Shown piece by piece: positions 1 to 8,178 of a stretch of DNA of 63,654 nucleotides. Source of the stretch: Salinicola acroporae (GTDB lineage: Bacteria; Pseudomonadota; Gammaproteobacteria; Pseudomonadales; Halomonadaceae). The DNA lies in assembly GCF_003206615.1 (NCBI RefSeq), contig NZ_PZJW01000017.1, forward strand, positions 1-63,654. Reading direction: 5' to 3'. The notes under the pieces were generated by a model, which had not been told where the DNA came from, did no database searches, and saw nothing but the letters and a program-made list of their open reading frames with translations. Position numbers and translations under genes: made by a program. How positions within the stretch are numbered: the stretch's first letter is position 1; every line of letters begins with the position of its first letter.

Positions 1-89
1 GCCGGATGCAGGCCGCCAGAGCCAGAACCCAGGATTGACGAGTTGGATCAGCTATTATCCTTACTCGCTTTCTCTCCGAGGAACGTTAC

Positions 90-821
90 ATGAGCGATGA
101 AAAATCGGCGGTCATCGAGGCGCTGGCGCCGCAGGGGCGACTGCGCGTGGCGATCAACTACGGCAATACGGTCCTGGCCCAGCGTGGCGAGAACGGTGAG
201 CCTGCCGGGGTCTCGGCGGTACTGGCACGGGCGTTAGCGGACGAGCTCGGGGTGGAAGCGGAATTCGCCACTTTCGACGGCGCCGGTGACGTGTTCGCCG
301 CCATCGACGACGACGCCTGGCGGGTCGGCTTTCTCGCCCGCGACCCGGTGCGAGCCGAGAAGATCCATTTCACCGACCCCTACGTGATCATCGAAGGCAC
401 CTACCTGGTGCCGGAGGCGGCGCCGTTTCAGGAGGTCGACGAGCTGGATCGAGGCGATGTCCGCATCGCCGTGGGCAAGGGTGCGGCCTACGACCTCTAT
501 CTGACACGGGCGTTGAAGCATGCCAGCCTGGTTCGCGCCGCCACGTCCGCCGCGGCGATCGAGCTGTTCGTCGAACGTCAACTCGACGCCGCCGCCGGCG
601 TGCGCCAGCCGTTGGCGAGCTACGCCGCCGGGCATCCGGGGTATCGTGTCCTGGCAGGGCATTTTACTGCCATCGAGCAGTGCATGGCGGTGACGAAGGC
701 GCAGGCGTCGGACGAGGTCACGCGCTACGTCGAGGATTTCCTCTCCCGCATGAAGCAGAGCGGGCTGGTGAAACGGGCGTTGGCGCAGAGCGGACAGGAT
801 GAGACCCAGGCGGCACCGTGA
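90..821 (+). CDS. Family-3 solute-binding-like protein lacking a signal peptide
   Basis: The 243-residue protein has the fold signature of amino-acid-type periplasmic binding proteins (SBP_bac_3): an N-terminal 'GRLRVAINYGNTVLAQ' strand, the 'PAGVSAVLARALADELG' helix, and 'IHFTDPYVIIEGTYLV' at about residues 92-107. It begins MSDEKSAVIEALAPQGRL, with no hydrophobic signal segment or lipobox, so as annotated it would stay in the cytoplasm. The start is supported by GAGGAA about 9 bases upstream. No ABC permease or ATPase is adjacent; a 17-bp hairpin separates it from convergent pgk. It may be a cytosolic ligand sensor or an orphan binding protein. The family call is good; ligand unknown. Confidence 0.75.
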   Translation: MSDEKSAVIEALAPQGRLRVAINYGNTVLAQRGENGEPAGVSAVLARALADELGVEAEFATFDGAGDVFAAIDDDAWRVGFLARDPVRAEKIHFTDPYVIIEGTYLVPEAAPFQEVDELDRGDVRIAVGKGAAYDLYLTRALKHASLVRAATSAAAIELFVERQLDAAAGVRQPLASYAAGHPGYRVLAGHFTAIEQCMAVTKAQASDEVTRYVEDFLSRMKQSGLVKRALAQSGQDETQAAP

Positions 822-858
822 GCCAGAGAGCCGTGTGAGATGGCAAATCGTTGGCCAG

Positions 859-896
859 AGACGACGACACCGACCCGAGGGTCGGTGTCGTCGTCT
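859..896. terminator. Bidirectional hairpin between the binding-like gene and pgk
   Basis: A perfect 17-bp inverted repeat (859-875 with 880-896) has a 4-base CGAG loop and lies between two convergent genes. There is no long T-run on either strand, so it is a probable transcription barrier rather than a textbook intrinsic terminator. Confidence 0.6.
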
Positions 897-918
897 GTCA
901 TTCGGCCATGAGTCGGCG

Positions 919-2082
919 CTATTTGGCAGCCGCTTCCAGCGCCGCGACCGCCGGGAGCGTCTTGCCTTCGACGTACTCGAGGAAGGCGCCACCACCGGTT
1001 GAGATGTAGGAGACCTGGTCGGCGATACCGTACTTGTCGATGGCGGCCAGGGTGTCGCCGCCGCCGGCGATGGAGAAGGCGGGGCTGGCAGCAATCGCTT
1101 TCGACAGCACTTCGGTGCCCTTGCCGAACTGGTCGATCTCGAACACTCCGACCGGGCCGTTCCACAGGATGGTGCCGGCGTTTTCCAGCAGGCTGGCGAG
1201 GTGCTTGGCGGTCTCCGGCCCGATATCCAGAATCATCTCGTCGTCGCCGACCTGATCCACCGGCTTGACGGTCGCGGTAGCGGATTCGGAGAACTCGGTG
1301 GCGACCACCACGTCGGTGGGTAGCGGAATCTCGACCTTGGCCATCAGCTCCTTGGCCTTGTCGATCAGGTCCGCCTCATGGAGCGACTTGCCCACGCCGT
1401 AACCGGCCGCGGCGATGAAGGTGTTGGCGATACCACCGCCGACGATCAACTGATCGCACTTCTCCGATAGCGAATAGAGCACGTCGAGTTTGGTCGATAC
1501 CTTGGACCCGCCGACGATGGCGGCCATCGGGCGCTTGGGCGCGCTGAGCGCCTGCTCCAGAGCGTCGAGTTCGTTGGCCAGCAGCGGGCCGGCGCAGGAT
1601 TGCGACGCGAACCGGATCACGCCGTGGGTGGAGGCCTGGGCGCGGTGGGCGGTGCCAAAGGCGTCCATCACGTAGATATCGCAGAGGGCGGCATACGCCT
1701 TGGCGAGGGCTTCGTCGTCTTTCTTCTCGCCCTTGTTGTAGCGCACGTTCTCGAGCAGCACGACTTCACCGGCGGCGATCTCGACGTTGCCATCGAGGTA
1801 CTCCTTCTCCAGCCGTACCGGCTTGCCCAGCAGCTCGGAGAGATGTTCCGCCACCGGGGCCAGGGTGAATTCGTCGGCGGGTTCGCCCTCGGTGGGCCGA
1901 CCCAGGTGACTCATCAGCATCACGCTGGCGCCGGCGTCGAGCGCGGCCCGGATCGTCGGCAGGCAGGCGCGGATGCGGGCATCGCTGGTCACCTTGCCGC
2001 CCTTGACCGGGACGTTGAGATCCTCGCGGATCAATACGCGCTTCCCGGAGAGATCCAGTTCAGACATCTTGAGTACGTTCAT
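919..2082 (-). CDS. pgk: Phosphoglycerate kinase
   Basis: The 387-residue protein matches bacterial phosphoglycerate kinases in length and motifs: N-terminal '[19 protein letters not shown]', '[12 protein letters not shown]', '[15 protein letters not shown]', '[18 protein letters not shown]' and the C-terminal nucleotide loop '[12 protein letters not shown]'. It interconverts 1,3-bisphosphoglycerate and 3-phosphoglycerate with ATP formation in the cytosol. The reading frame stays open far upstream, but the start at 2082 is fixed by the [12 protein letters not shown]-terminus and by the ATGA overlap with the epd stop, showing translational coupling. It is the second gene of an epd-pgk operon, a common gammaproteobacterial arrangement. 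Confidence 0.97.
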   Translation of the reverse strand: MNVLKMSELDLSGKRVLIREDLNVPVKGGKVTSDARIRACLPTIRAALDAGASVMLMSHLGRPTEGEPADEFTLAPVAEHLSELLGKPVRLEKEYLDGNVEIAAGEVVLLENVRYNKGEKKDDEALAKAYAALCDIYVMDAFGTAHRAQASTHGVIRFASQSCAGPLLANELDALEQALSAPKRPMAAIVGGSKVSTKLDVLYSLSEKCDQLIVGGGIANTFIAAAGYGVGKSLHEADLIDKAKELMAKVEIPLPTDVVVATEFSESATATVKPVDQVGDDEMILDIGPETAKHLASLLENAGTILWNGPVGVFEIDQFGKGTEVLSKAIAASPAFSIAGGGDTLAAIDKYGIADQVSYISTGGGAFLEYVEGKTLPAVAALEAAAK

Positions 2083-3143
2083 AAAGTCCTTTCCTTGCGG
2101 TGAAGAGACGTGACGGGGTCGGAAGCGGAAGCGGGCAATTCGAGCCAGTGGCGGGCGACATCGAGCATTCTGTTGGCGAAACCCCATTCGTTGTCGAACC
2201 AGCACAGCGCCTTCAACAGGCGGCCGCCGGCCACGCGGGTCTGAGTGGCATCCACGATACCCGAGCGGGGATCGTGGTTGAAGTCGACCGAGGCCATCGG
2301 CTCGTAGGTCACGCCGAGCAGGCCCAGGTAGCGCTCGCGAGTGGCGGCGGCCAGGCAGGCGTTGACCGCGTCGGCATCGGTGTCGCGCTCGAGCGAGATC
2401 GACAGGTCCATGGCCGAGACGTTGATGGTCGGCACGCGGACGTGAAGGCACTCGAAGCGGTCGGCCAGATGCGGCATCAAGCGGCCGATGCCGCGCGCCA
2501 GGCCGGAATCGACCGGGATGATGGAGTGCATCGCCGAGCGGGTCAGGCGCAGGTCGCTGTTGTGATAGGCGTCGATCACCGGTTGGTCGTTCATCGCTGA
2601 GTGAATGGTGGTGGTGACGCCGTGGGAGACGCCGAAGCTGGCCTCCAGGACGTCTAGGATCGGTATCAGGCAGTTGGTGGTGCATGATGCTGCCGAGACG
2701 ATTCGCATCCCGGGGGCGATCGTCGCCTGATTGACGCCGTAGACCACCGTGGCGTCGACGTCGGCCTCCGCCGGCTGGGAAAACAGTAGCCGCGACGCTC
2801 CGGCCTGCAGGTGGCGTTCGGCGGTGGCGCGATCCTTGAAGCTGCCGGAGCACTCCAGCAACAGGTCGACGCCGAGCTCCTCCCACGGCAGCGTTTCCGG
2901 TGCCTCGGCGTTGAGGACACGAATGGATCTGCCGTTGACGATCAGGCAGCCATCGCCCGCCTCGACATGACCGGGAAAGCGGCCGTGGGTGGTGTCGTAG
3001 CGGGTCAGGTAGGCGATCGTCTCGAGATCGGAGCGCTCGTTGATGGCGACGATCTCCAGCGGCAGATCGGGGCGCTCGATCAGTGCCCGCAGGACGCTCT
3101 GGCCGATACGGCCGTATCCGTTGATGGCGACGCGGTAGGTCAT
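2079..3143 (-). CDS. epd: D-erythrose-4-phosphate dehydrogenase
   Basis: This 354-residue GapA-family enzyme has the NAD-binding '[17 protein letters not shown]' start, catalytic '[14 protein letters not shown]', '[17 protein letters not shown]' and '[15 protein letters not shown]'. The 'TTIHSAM(N/H)DQ.VIDAYH' and '[10 protein letters not shown]' stretches are typical of Epd rather than GapA. Epd oxidises erythrose-4-phosphate to 4-phosphoerythronate for pyridoxal phosphate synthesis; glyceraldehyde-3-phosphate activity cannot be excluded. It overlaps pgk by four bases. The context is notable because a predicted erythrose-4-phosphate-producing tetritol pathway lies about 12 kb to the right. 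Confidence 0.9.
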   Translation of the reverse strand: MTYRVAINGYGRIGQSVLRALIERPDLPLEIVAINERSDLETIAYLTRYDTTHGRFPGHVEAGDGCLIVNGRSIRVLNAEAPETLPWEELGVDLLLECSGSFKDRATAERHLQAGASRLLFSQPAEADVDATVVYGVNQATIAPGMRIVSAASCTTNCLIPILDVLEASFGVSHGVTTTIHSAMNDQPVIDAYHNSDLRLTRSAMHSIIPVDSGLARGIGRLMPHLADRFECLHVRVPTINVSAMDLSISLERDTDADAVNACLAAATRERYLGLLGVTYEPMASVDFNHDPRSGIVDATQTRVAGGRLLKALCWFDNEWGFANRMLDVARHWLELPASASDPVTSLHRKERTL

Positions 3144-3280
3144 GGGCGAGTCCGATAACCCGAGGTTGGAGGCGAGGTTCGAGGCCGTCCATCTTAGCGC
3201 ATTCGGGTCGGGCCAGCCGAGTCCGAGCCGGAGGTCAGGCTAAAGCACTGGACGCGAGCGCGCTCGACTCATAATTTGAG

Positions 3281-4270
3281 ATGATCTCTCTCATGCCGGG
3301 ACGCTTCATTGATAGTCGTTGCCATCGCCGCTGCCGTGGTTCTCGCGCTCTCGTCGCTCTTCGAGGCGACAACGCCGTGATGCGCCGCCTCGAGTCGCTG
3401 TCGTTCTATCTTTCCGCCGCCGACTGCCTGGTCGAGGGCGAGGCCAGCGGGGTGGTCCTGACCCGCTCGATGCCCTGCCGGTTATGGGAGGGCCTGCCAG
3501 CGCGGGACGAGCCGGGCGGCGAGCCCGTCGCCGGGCGAGCGCTGGTCGTTTCCTGCGGGCCGGGTTCGAGCGACGCGGGCGCGGGACTGCTGGAAGCCAT
3601 CCATGCCGACCAAGGGCCGGCACTGGTCGTGCTCGACCGTCCCGACGCGGCCTTCGCTCTGGAAGCCATCGCCGCCGAAGAGATACTGTCTCTCTCGCTG
3701 CCGCTGGTGGTGCTGGATGACGCCCGCTTCGCCATGGCTCAGGCGGCGCATCTCATCACGCTTTATCGCGGCAGGCGGCTGGTCGTGAGTGGCCCGCGTC
3801 TGGCGGGGCTGGCCAGCGTCACCGCCGGCGGCGAACTGGGGCACGAGCCGGCCCCCGTCACCGCGGCCAACGATGGCTTCGCGCTATCGCCGGAGGATCG
3901 GCACTATCTCGCTGGCGGCGCCGGCCCGGCCGCCCAGGCCGCGATGCGGGTCGTCTTGCGCATGGCCCGCCTGCGCGGCGCACGGGCCCTGCTCGACGTG
4001 GATCGCCTGCATGTCGGCGGCGATATCGATATCGGCCCGGCGGGCCTGGCCCTTGTCGCCCGCCTGGTCGAGTGGGGCGACGGGTTTCGCGTGCCGACGA
4101 CGATCGAGGCGTCCGGCAAGGCGACGACGCGCTTCGTCGAGGCTTGCCGAGCGCTCGGTGCCATGCCGCTCAGCGACCCGGCGACACCGCGGGCGAGCGC
4201 CGAGTTGCCTTGGCCGCTTGCGCTCTGCGTGGCGATCGTCGGCCGGGCGCCGGCACTCTCCACCAACTGA
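3281..4270 (+). CDS. Truncated aconitase-X-like protein (DUF126 swivel domain plus partial DUF521)
   Basis: Residues about 46-150 resemble the DUF126 small/swivel domain of aconitase X ('CLVEGEASGVVLTRSMPCRLW', 'VVSCGPGSSDAGAGLLEAI', 'GPALVVLDRPDAAFALEAIAAE'). From about residue 205 the start of the DUF521 catalytic domain follows ('LSPEDRHYLAGGAGPAAQAAMR', 'RALLDVDRLHVGGDIDIGP', 'RVPTTIEASGK'). Bifunctional AcnX proteins such as cis-3-hydroxy-L-proline dehydratases are about 550-600 residues; this one stops after roughly 110 residues of the catalytic domain. Where a cysteine-containing TCAPY-type segment is expected ('ACRALGAMPLSDPATP') the cysteine is absent. Catalysis is therefore unlikely. 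The start is uncertain: 3281 has no good ribosome site, and 3380 (MRRLESLSFYL) is an alternative. Confidence 0.6.
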   Translation: MISLMPGRFIDSRCHRRCRGSRALVALRGDNAVMRRLESLSFYLSAADCLVEGEASGVVLTRSMPCRLWEGLPARDEPGGEPVAGRALVVSCGPGSSDAGAGLLEAIHADQGPALVVLDRPDAAFALEAIAAEEILSLSLPLVVLDDARFAMAQAAHLITLYRGRRLVVSGPRLAGLASVTAGGELGHEPAPVTAANDGFALSPEDRHYLAGGAGPAAQAAMRVVLRMARLRGARALLDVDRLHVGGDIDIGPAGLALVARLVEWGDGFRVPTTIEASGKATTRFVEACRALGAMPLSDPATPRASAELPWPLALCVAIVGRAPALSTN

Positions 4271-4275
4271 GGTCG

Positions 4276-5014
4276 TTACGGCATCTCTGCAGCGATGGCG
4301 TTGAGTCGTTCCGCCAGGGTCTCCGGCATCTCCATGGGCAGGAGATGTGCGTAGCCGGGAAAGACCTCGAGCTTGCCTTGGGGGAGGTGGGGCATCACCT
4401 CGGCGCGCTGGGTGTTCGGTGGCAGCGACGGATCCCTGTCACCGACCAGGACCCAGGCCGGATAGGGCAGCCTGTCGACGCGCTGGCGCCAGTCCTCGGC
4501 GTACGTCGTTGTCGGCCAGGCCCGCCATGCCGCAGGATTGGCGTTGATGGCGTCCTCCACCGCCTGCTGGTAGAGCGCCGGGGGGAGAGACACTTCGCTG
4601 GCACCGTCGATGAACTGGCGTGCCTGGGCCTCGCTGAAATCGAAGTCGAGCTGGAACCGGTGTTCCTCCTCGTCGATCGACTGTGGCCCGGGTGGAGAGG
4701 GCGCGATCAGGACCAAGGCGCGCAGCCAGGCGGGGCGGTCGGCGGCGACGGTCATCGCGATCCGGCCGGAGAACGAGTGGCCGACCAGGATGACGTCGTC
4801 GAGGCCGGCGGCGTCGATACACTGCTCGACGTGGCGGGTCATCGAACCCCGCCACGTCGCTGGCGCGGCCGAAGCCCGGCATGTCCAGCGTGATCGCTCG
4901 GTACCGCTCGTCGAGAAGCGGCAGGACCGCTTCCCACTCATGATGGGAACTGCCGAAGAAGTGCATGAGCACCAGCGTCGGGCTTCCCTGACCGCTGTCA
5001 CTGGCTATCGTCAT
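4276..5014 (-). pseudogene. Alpha/beta hydrolase, interrupted by a single-base frameshift
   Basis: Two overlapping frames make one alpha/beta hydrolase. The N-terminal part starts at 5014 and carries 'SPTLVLMHFFGSSHHEWEAV' and 'AITLDMPGFGRASDV'. The C-terminal part, in the next frame, carries 'ILVGHSFSGRIAMTVA' (nucleophile elbow G-H-S-F-S-G), 'VLVGDRDPSLP' and the catalytic histidine region 'FPGYAHLLPME'. Removing one base from the C4 run at 4847-4850 restores a continuous reading '..SDVAGSMTRHVEQCID..'. The run sits at the edge of a perfect 12-bp inverted repeat (4827-4838/4848-4859). It could be a true mutation or a sequencing error at the hairpin. Intact, the protein would be about 246 residues. 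Confidence 0.75.
4827..4859. repeat. 12-bp perfect inverted repeat at the hydrolase frameshift
   Basis: CGACGTGGCGGG (4827-4838) and CCCGCCACGTCG (4848-4859) are exact complements separated by 9 bases, inside a coding sequence. The frameshifting C-run 4847-4850 overlaps the second arm. Such hairpins favour polymerase slippage and template switching. Confidence 0.8.
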
Positions 5015-5147
5015 CGGGTCTCTCCTGTCGAGGCCTTGCCGTTGTCGGGCTTTCCTTGCCGCAACCGTCGCAGCAGGCGACGGCCTGATAACAGCGTAGC
5101 GGGATGTGCGTCGCTGTCAGGCATCGATTGGGGGCACGAAGCGATGC

Positions 5148-5876
5148 TCAGGCGAACAGATGCCAGACGAGAGGAAGCACGATGGCGGTGAAGGCACCCG
5201 TCAGGCTCATGCCCAGCGAAGCGAATGCCCCGGCGACGCTGCTGATCTCGAACGCGCGTACCGTGCCCAGGGCGTGCCCGTTGATGCCCAGGGCCAGGCC
5301 GATCAGGCGGGGGTCGCGAATGCGCAGTGCCCGGCTTAGCCACTCCACGCCGAAAATGGCGGTGACGCCGGTCGTCAGCAGCGCCCCCATCAGCAGCGCC
5401 CGGGAGCCACCGAGCTCTTCGGCCAGCCCGAGTGCGATGGGCGAGGTCACCGACTTGGGCGCCAGCGAGGCGAGCACCTCTGCCGGGGCGCCCATGGCGG
5501 CGGCGATGATCACGGCATAGCAGGCCGCCAGGGTCGCCGACAGCGGTAGCGTCAGCATAATGGGCTTCCACAGTGCGCGAATCTGCGGCAGTTGCTGGTA
5601 GAGCGGCACCGCCAGCGCGACGGTGGCCGGGCCCAGCAGCAGCATGAGCCAGCCGGCGCCGCGGTTGTAGTCGTCGATGCCGATGGGCAGCAACGCGATG
5701 ACTGCGGCGATCAGGAGCGCCGCGATCAGCATTGGTGGGCACCAGGTGGGCCGATGCATCAGCTTGAACAGGCGGATACCGAAGAAATAGGCGCCGAGCG
5801 TGAGCGCGATGGCGGCGACCGGGGAGTCGAACCACTGCTGTGGCAGCTGCGAAAGGCGCTCGAGCCACTCATTCAT
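5148..5876 (-). CDS. lrgB: LrgB/CidB-family membrane protein
   Basis: The 242-residue, very hydrophobic protein has about seven to eight predicted membrane segments and the LrgB motifs 'LLGPATVALAVPLYQQ', 'ASLAPKSVTSPIALGLAEELGG' and 'GINGHALGTVRAFEISSVAGAFASLGMSL'. LrgB partners with LrgA in holin/antiholin-like or small-organic-acid export and uptake functions in the inner membrane. It overlaps lrgA by 8 bases, so the two are coupled. The family is clear; the transported substrate is unknown. Confidence 0.92.
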   Translation of the reverse strand: MNEWLERLSQLPQQWFDSPVAAIALTLGAYFFGIRLFKLMHRPTWCPPMLIAALLIAAVIALLPIGIDDYNRGAGWLMLLLGPATVALAVPLYQQLPQIRALWKPIMLTLPLSATLAACYAVIIAAAMGAPAEVLASLAPKSVTSPIALGLAEELGGSRALLMGALLTTGVTAIFGVEWLSRALRIRDPRLIGLALGINGHALGTVRAFEISSVAGAFASLGMSLTGAFTAIVLPLVWHLFA

Positions 5877-6240
5877 CGCCGGGGTTCCCTGGGGTGTCGC
5901 TCGTGGGCAGATAGCGCCGCATCAGCAGCAGGCTCGACAGCACGCTCAGCAGCGTGCCCGCGATCAGCGCGGTCACGATGGCGATCCACTGGTCCGCGAA
6001 TTGGCCGGCGACGAAAAAGATCTCGACGACACCGGGCATGATCAGCAGCGCCAGCATCGCGATCAGCGGTTGGCTGACGTGGACGACATCCGGGTTCATA
6101 CCGCCCCGGTAGCCGAAAAAGATGGTCAACAACAGCATACCGATGACGCCGCTGGGCATAGGGAGGTGGAACAGTTCTACCGTGGCCTGTCCCAGGAGCA
6201 GAAAGACCAGCAGCCACAAAAAGCCGCGAAGAACGGACAT
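5869..6240 (-). CDS. lrgA: CidA/LrgA-family membrane protein
   Basis: A 123-residue protein with four hydrophobic helices and the family stretch 'LPMPSGVIGMLLLTIFFGYRGG', followed by 'MLALLIMPGVVEIFF'. It is the first gene of the lrgA-lrgB pair and overlaps lrgB by 8 bases. LrgA/CidA proteins are holin-like partners of LrgB. Length matches the family (about 120-130). Confidence 0.9.
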   Translation of the reverse strand: MSVLRGFLWLLVFLLLGQATVELFHLPMPSGVIGMLLLTIFFGYRGGMNPDVVHVSQPLIAMLALLIMPGVVEIFFVAGQFADQWIAIVTALIAGTLLSVLSSLLLMRRYLPTSDTPGNPGDE

Positions 6241-6854
6241 CCTGACAATCTCGCATTGCGTGAGGGACGAGCATCATAGCAAATGCCTGGCGTCGTCCCG
6301 CCGACCATGACCCGCCGGTCTGACCTCGGCCAGCGCTCAAGACTTTCCCATGACGATTTTCAGCCGTCGCCGGGATACGAAACGTGACAATCTGGAGCAG
6401 CCCCGTCAGGGCGTCCGATCGAGCAGACAGGCGATGCAGAAACGGTGCATGGGCGTGAACTGCGGCGCATAGTCGCTTATTCTTGGCGGTGATCTCTGGA
6501 AGCGCGGACAATTTTGCGGTGTTTCCTTAGCGGGTGTTCACAAATTCGGCGAGCGAAGGCAAGACCTGGCAGGGTCGGCGCAGACGGAGCGGGCAGGCAT
6601 ATTCGGCTACCCGAGGGTAAATGCTCCTTTTGAAGCCGATTTCAACGCCGTATTGTCGCGTGCAGCCATTGTTTGAAAACGCTCTCAACGGCTAGTCGAT
6701 GATCGCCGAGGTTAGAGAGGGGAGTTGGCGCCACGGGCAGCGGGTCGAGACCATGCCACGCAGCCATTATCGGTTAGCCATCTTTGGTAGACAGGGAAGC
6801 GGCCCAAGTCGAGATTTCCCGGATGATCCATCTTGAGGACAGAGGAAAAGCAAC
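6241..6854. promoter_or_regulatory. 614-bp intergenic region before fbaB
   Basis: This stretch between divergent lrgA and fbaB holds no convincing gene. The lrgA promoter must lie at its left end and the fbaB promoter at its right. The only clear motif is the 16-bp imperfect palindrome at 6673-6688, annotated separately. Confidence 0.5.
6673..6688. promoter_or_regulatory. LacI-family-type operator upstream of fbaB
   Basis: TTGAAAACGCTCTCAA is a 12/16 imperfect palindrome centred on CG, and its core TGAAAACGCTCTCA fits the cre-like pattern TGWAANCGNTNWCA typical of LacI-family regulators. It lies about 165 bases before the fbaB start. A similar site precedes tctC at 8092-8107. No lacI-type gene is in the window, so the regulator is unknown. 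Confidence 0.45.
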
Positions 6855-7907
6855 ATGACCGATATTGCCAAGCTGCTGGGCAAGGAAGCAGACAGCCTAC
6901 TCAGCTATACCTGCACGGGCTTCAAGAAAGAAGACCTGTATCTGCCGGGCCCCGACTTCGTCGATCGCGTCTTCTCCGACACCGATCGCAGCCCGCACGT
7001 GATGCGTAACCTGCAGACGCTGTTCAATACCGGTCGCCTGGGCGGTACCGGTTACCTCAGCATCCTGCCGGTCGACCAGGGCATCGAGCACTCGGCCGGT
7101 GCGTCGTTTGCCCCCAACCCGATGTACTTCGATCCCAAGAACATCGTCGAGCTTGCCCTGCAGGGCGGCTGCAACTGTGTCTGCTCGACGCTGGGGGTAC
7201 TCTCTTCGGTGGCGCGACGCTATGCGCACAAGATTCCGATGATGCTCAAGCTCAACCATAACGAGAGCCTGACCCTGCCGGCGATGTACGAACAGACCAT
7301 GTTCGCGCAGATCGAGCAGGCCCACGACATGGGCTGTATCGCGGTTGGCGCTACCATCTACTTCGGTTCCGAGGACAGCCGCCGCCAGATCCAGGAAGTC
7401 AGCGAAGCCTTCGAACGCGCCCACGAGCTGGGCATGGTCACGGTGCTGTGGTCCTACCTGCGCAATCCCGAGTTCAAGAAAGACGGGACCGATTACCACG
7501 TCTCCTCCGACCTCACCAGCCAGGCCGTGCATCTGGCGGCGACCATCAAGGCCGACATCGTCAAGCAGAAGCTGCCCGAGAACAACGGCGGCTATAAGGC
7601 GATCGGCTTCGGCCATACCCACGACAAGGTCTACAGCGAGCTGACCAGCGACCACCCGATCGATCTGGCCCGCTACCAGGTGGCCAACTCGTTCATGGGC
7701 CGCGCCGGACTGATCAACTCCGGCGGTGGCTCCAAGGGGCACTCTGACCTGGGCGAAGCGGTGCGCACGGCGGTCATCAACAAGCGTGCCGGCGGCATGG
7801 GCCTGATCTCGGGGCGCAAGGCGTTCCAGAAGCCGCTGAACGAGGGTATCGAACTGCTCAACGCGGTTCAGGATGTCTATCTTTCCAAGGATGTCACCGT
7901 CGCCTGA
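6855..7907 (+). CDS. fbaB: Class I fructose-bisphosphate aldolase
   Basis: The 350-residue protein has the exact length and layout of Escherichia coli FbaB, an archaeal-type class I aldolase: '[21 protein letters not shown]', '[11 protein letters not shown]', '[19 protein letters not shown]', the '[16 protein letters not shown]' segment with the probable Schiff-base lysine, and '[21 protein letters not shown]' for phosphate binding. It cleaves fructose-1,6-bisphosphate to dihydroxyacetone phosphate and glyceraldehyde-3-phosphate in the cytosol. It is transcribed alone, with a strong terminator downstream and a LacI-type operator upstream. Pseudomonads carry an fba gene in the same epd-pgk neighbourhood. 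Confidence 0.95.
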   Translation: MTDIAKLLGKEADSLLSYTCTGFKKEDLYLPGPDFVDRVFSDTDRSPHVMRNLQTLFNTGRLGGTGYLSILPVDQGIEHSAGASFAPNPMYFDPKNIVELALQGGCNCVCSTLGVLSSVARRYAHKIPMMLKLNHNESLTLPAMYEQTMFAQIEQAHDMGCIAVGATIYFGSEDSRRQIQEVSEAFERAHELGMVTVLWSYLRNPEFKKDGTDYHVSSDLTSQAVHLAATIKADIVKQKLPENNGGYKAIGFGHTHDKVYSELTSDHPIDLARYQVANSFMGRAGLINSGGGSKGHSDLGEAVRTAVINKRAGGMGLISGRKAFQKPLNEGIELLNAVQDVYLSKDVTVA

Positions 7908-7956
7908 TCCCGGGTCGAGGGTCGATGCTAGACGCAAGACGCCATGGAATTTCCGA

Positions 7957-7983
7957 AGCCCGGCCATCGCCGGGCTTTTTTTT
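7957..7983 (+). terminator. Intrinsic terminator after fbaB
   Basis: The 8-bp stem AGCCCGGC/GCCGGGCT (7957-7964/7969-7976) has a 4-base loop and is followed by eight T residues. Confidence 0.92.
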
Positions 7984-8091
7984 GCCTCGATTTCAGGGAG
8001 TTGCATCGGCCTACGGCTTACGACCTTGGTCTAGGGACTTAAGTTGAATTGTCTGACAAAGTCTCCTTCATTACCGTGCAAGACGTGTTTG

Positions 8092-8107
8092 ATGATAACG
8101 CTATCAT
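8092..8107. promoter_or_regulatory. LacI-family-type operator upstream of tctC
   Basis: ATGATAACGCTATCAT is a near-perfect palindrome (14/16) with a central CG, 72 bases before tctC. Its core differs from the fbaB site at only two of fourteen positions (TGAtAACGCTaTCA against TGAaAACGCTcTCA), suggesting one regulator for both. Confidence 0.45.
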
Positions 8108-8178
8108 TTTGTCCCCGCCGGGATATGGCGTCGCGAGTCGCGCCACTCGAGTGGGCAACGGTATGAGGGAGACGTGTC

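Noticed and set aside
919-3192. A 757-codon open frame extending upstream of pgk through epd
   Set aside because: The upstream half is an out-of-frame shadow of epd; the pgk N-terminus and the ATGA junction at 2079-2082 fix the real start at 2082.
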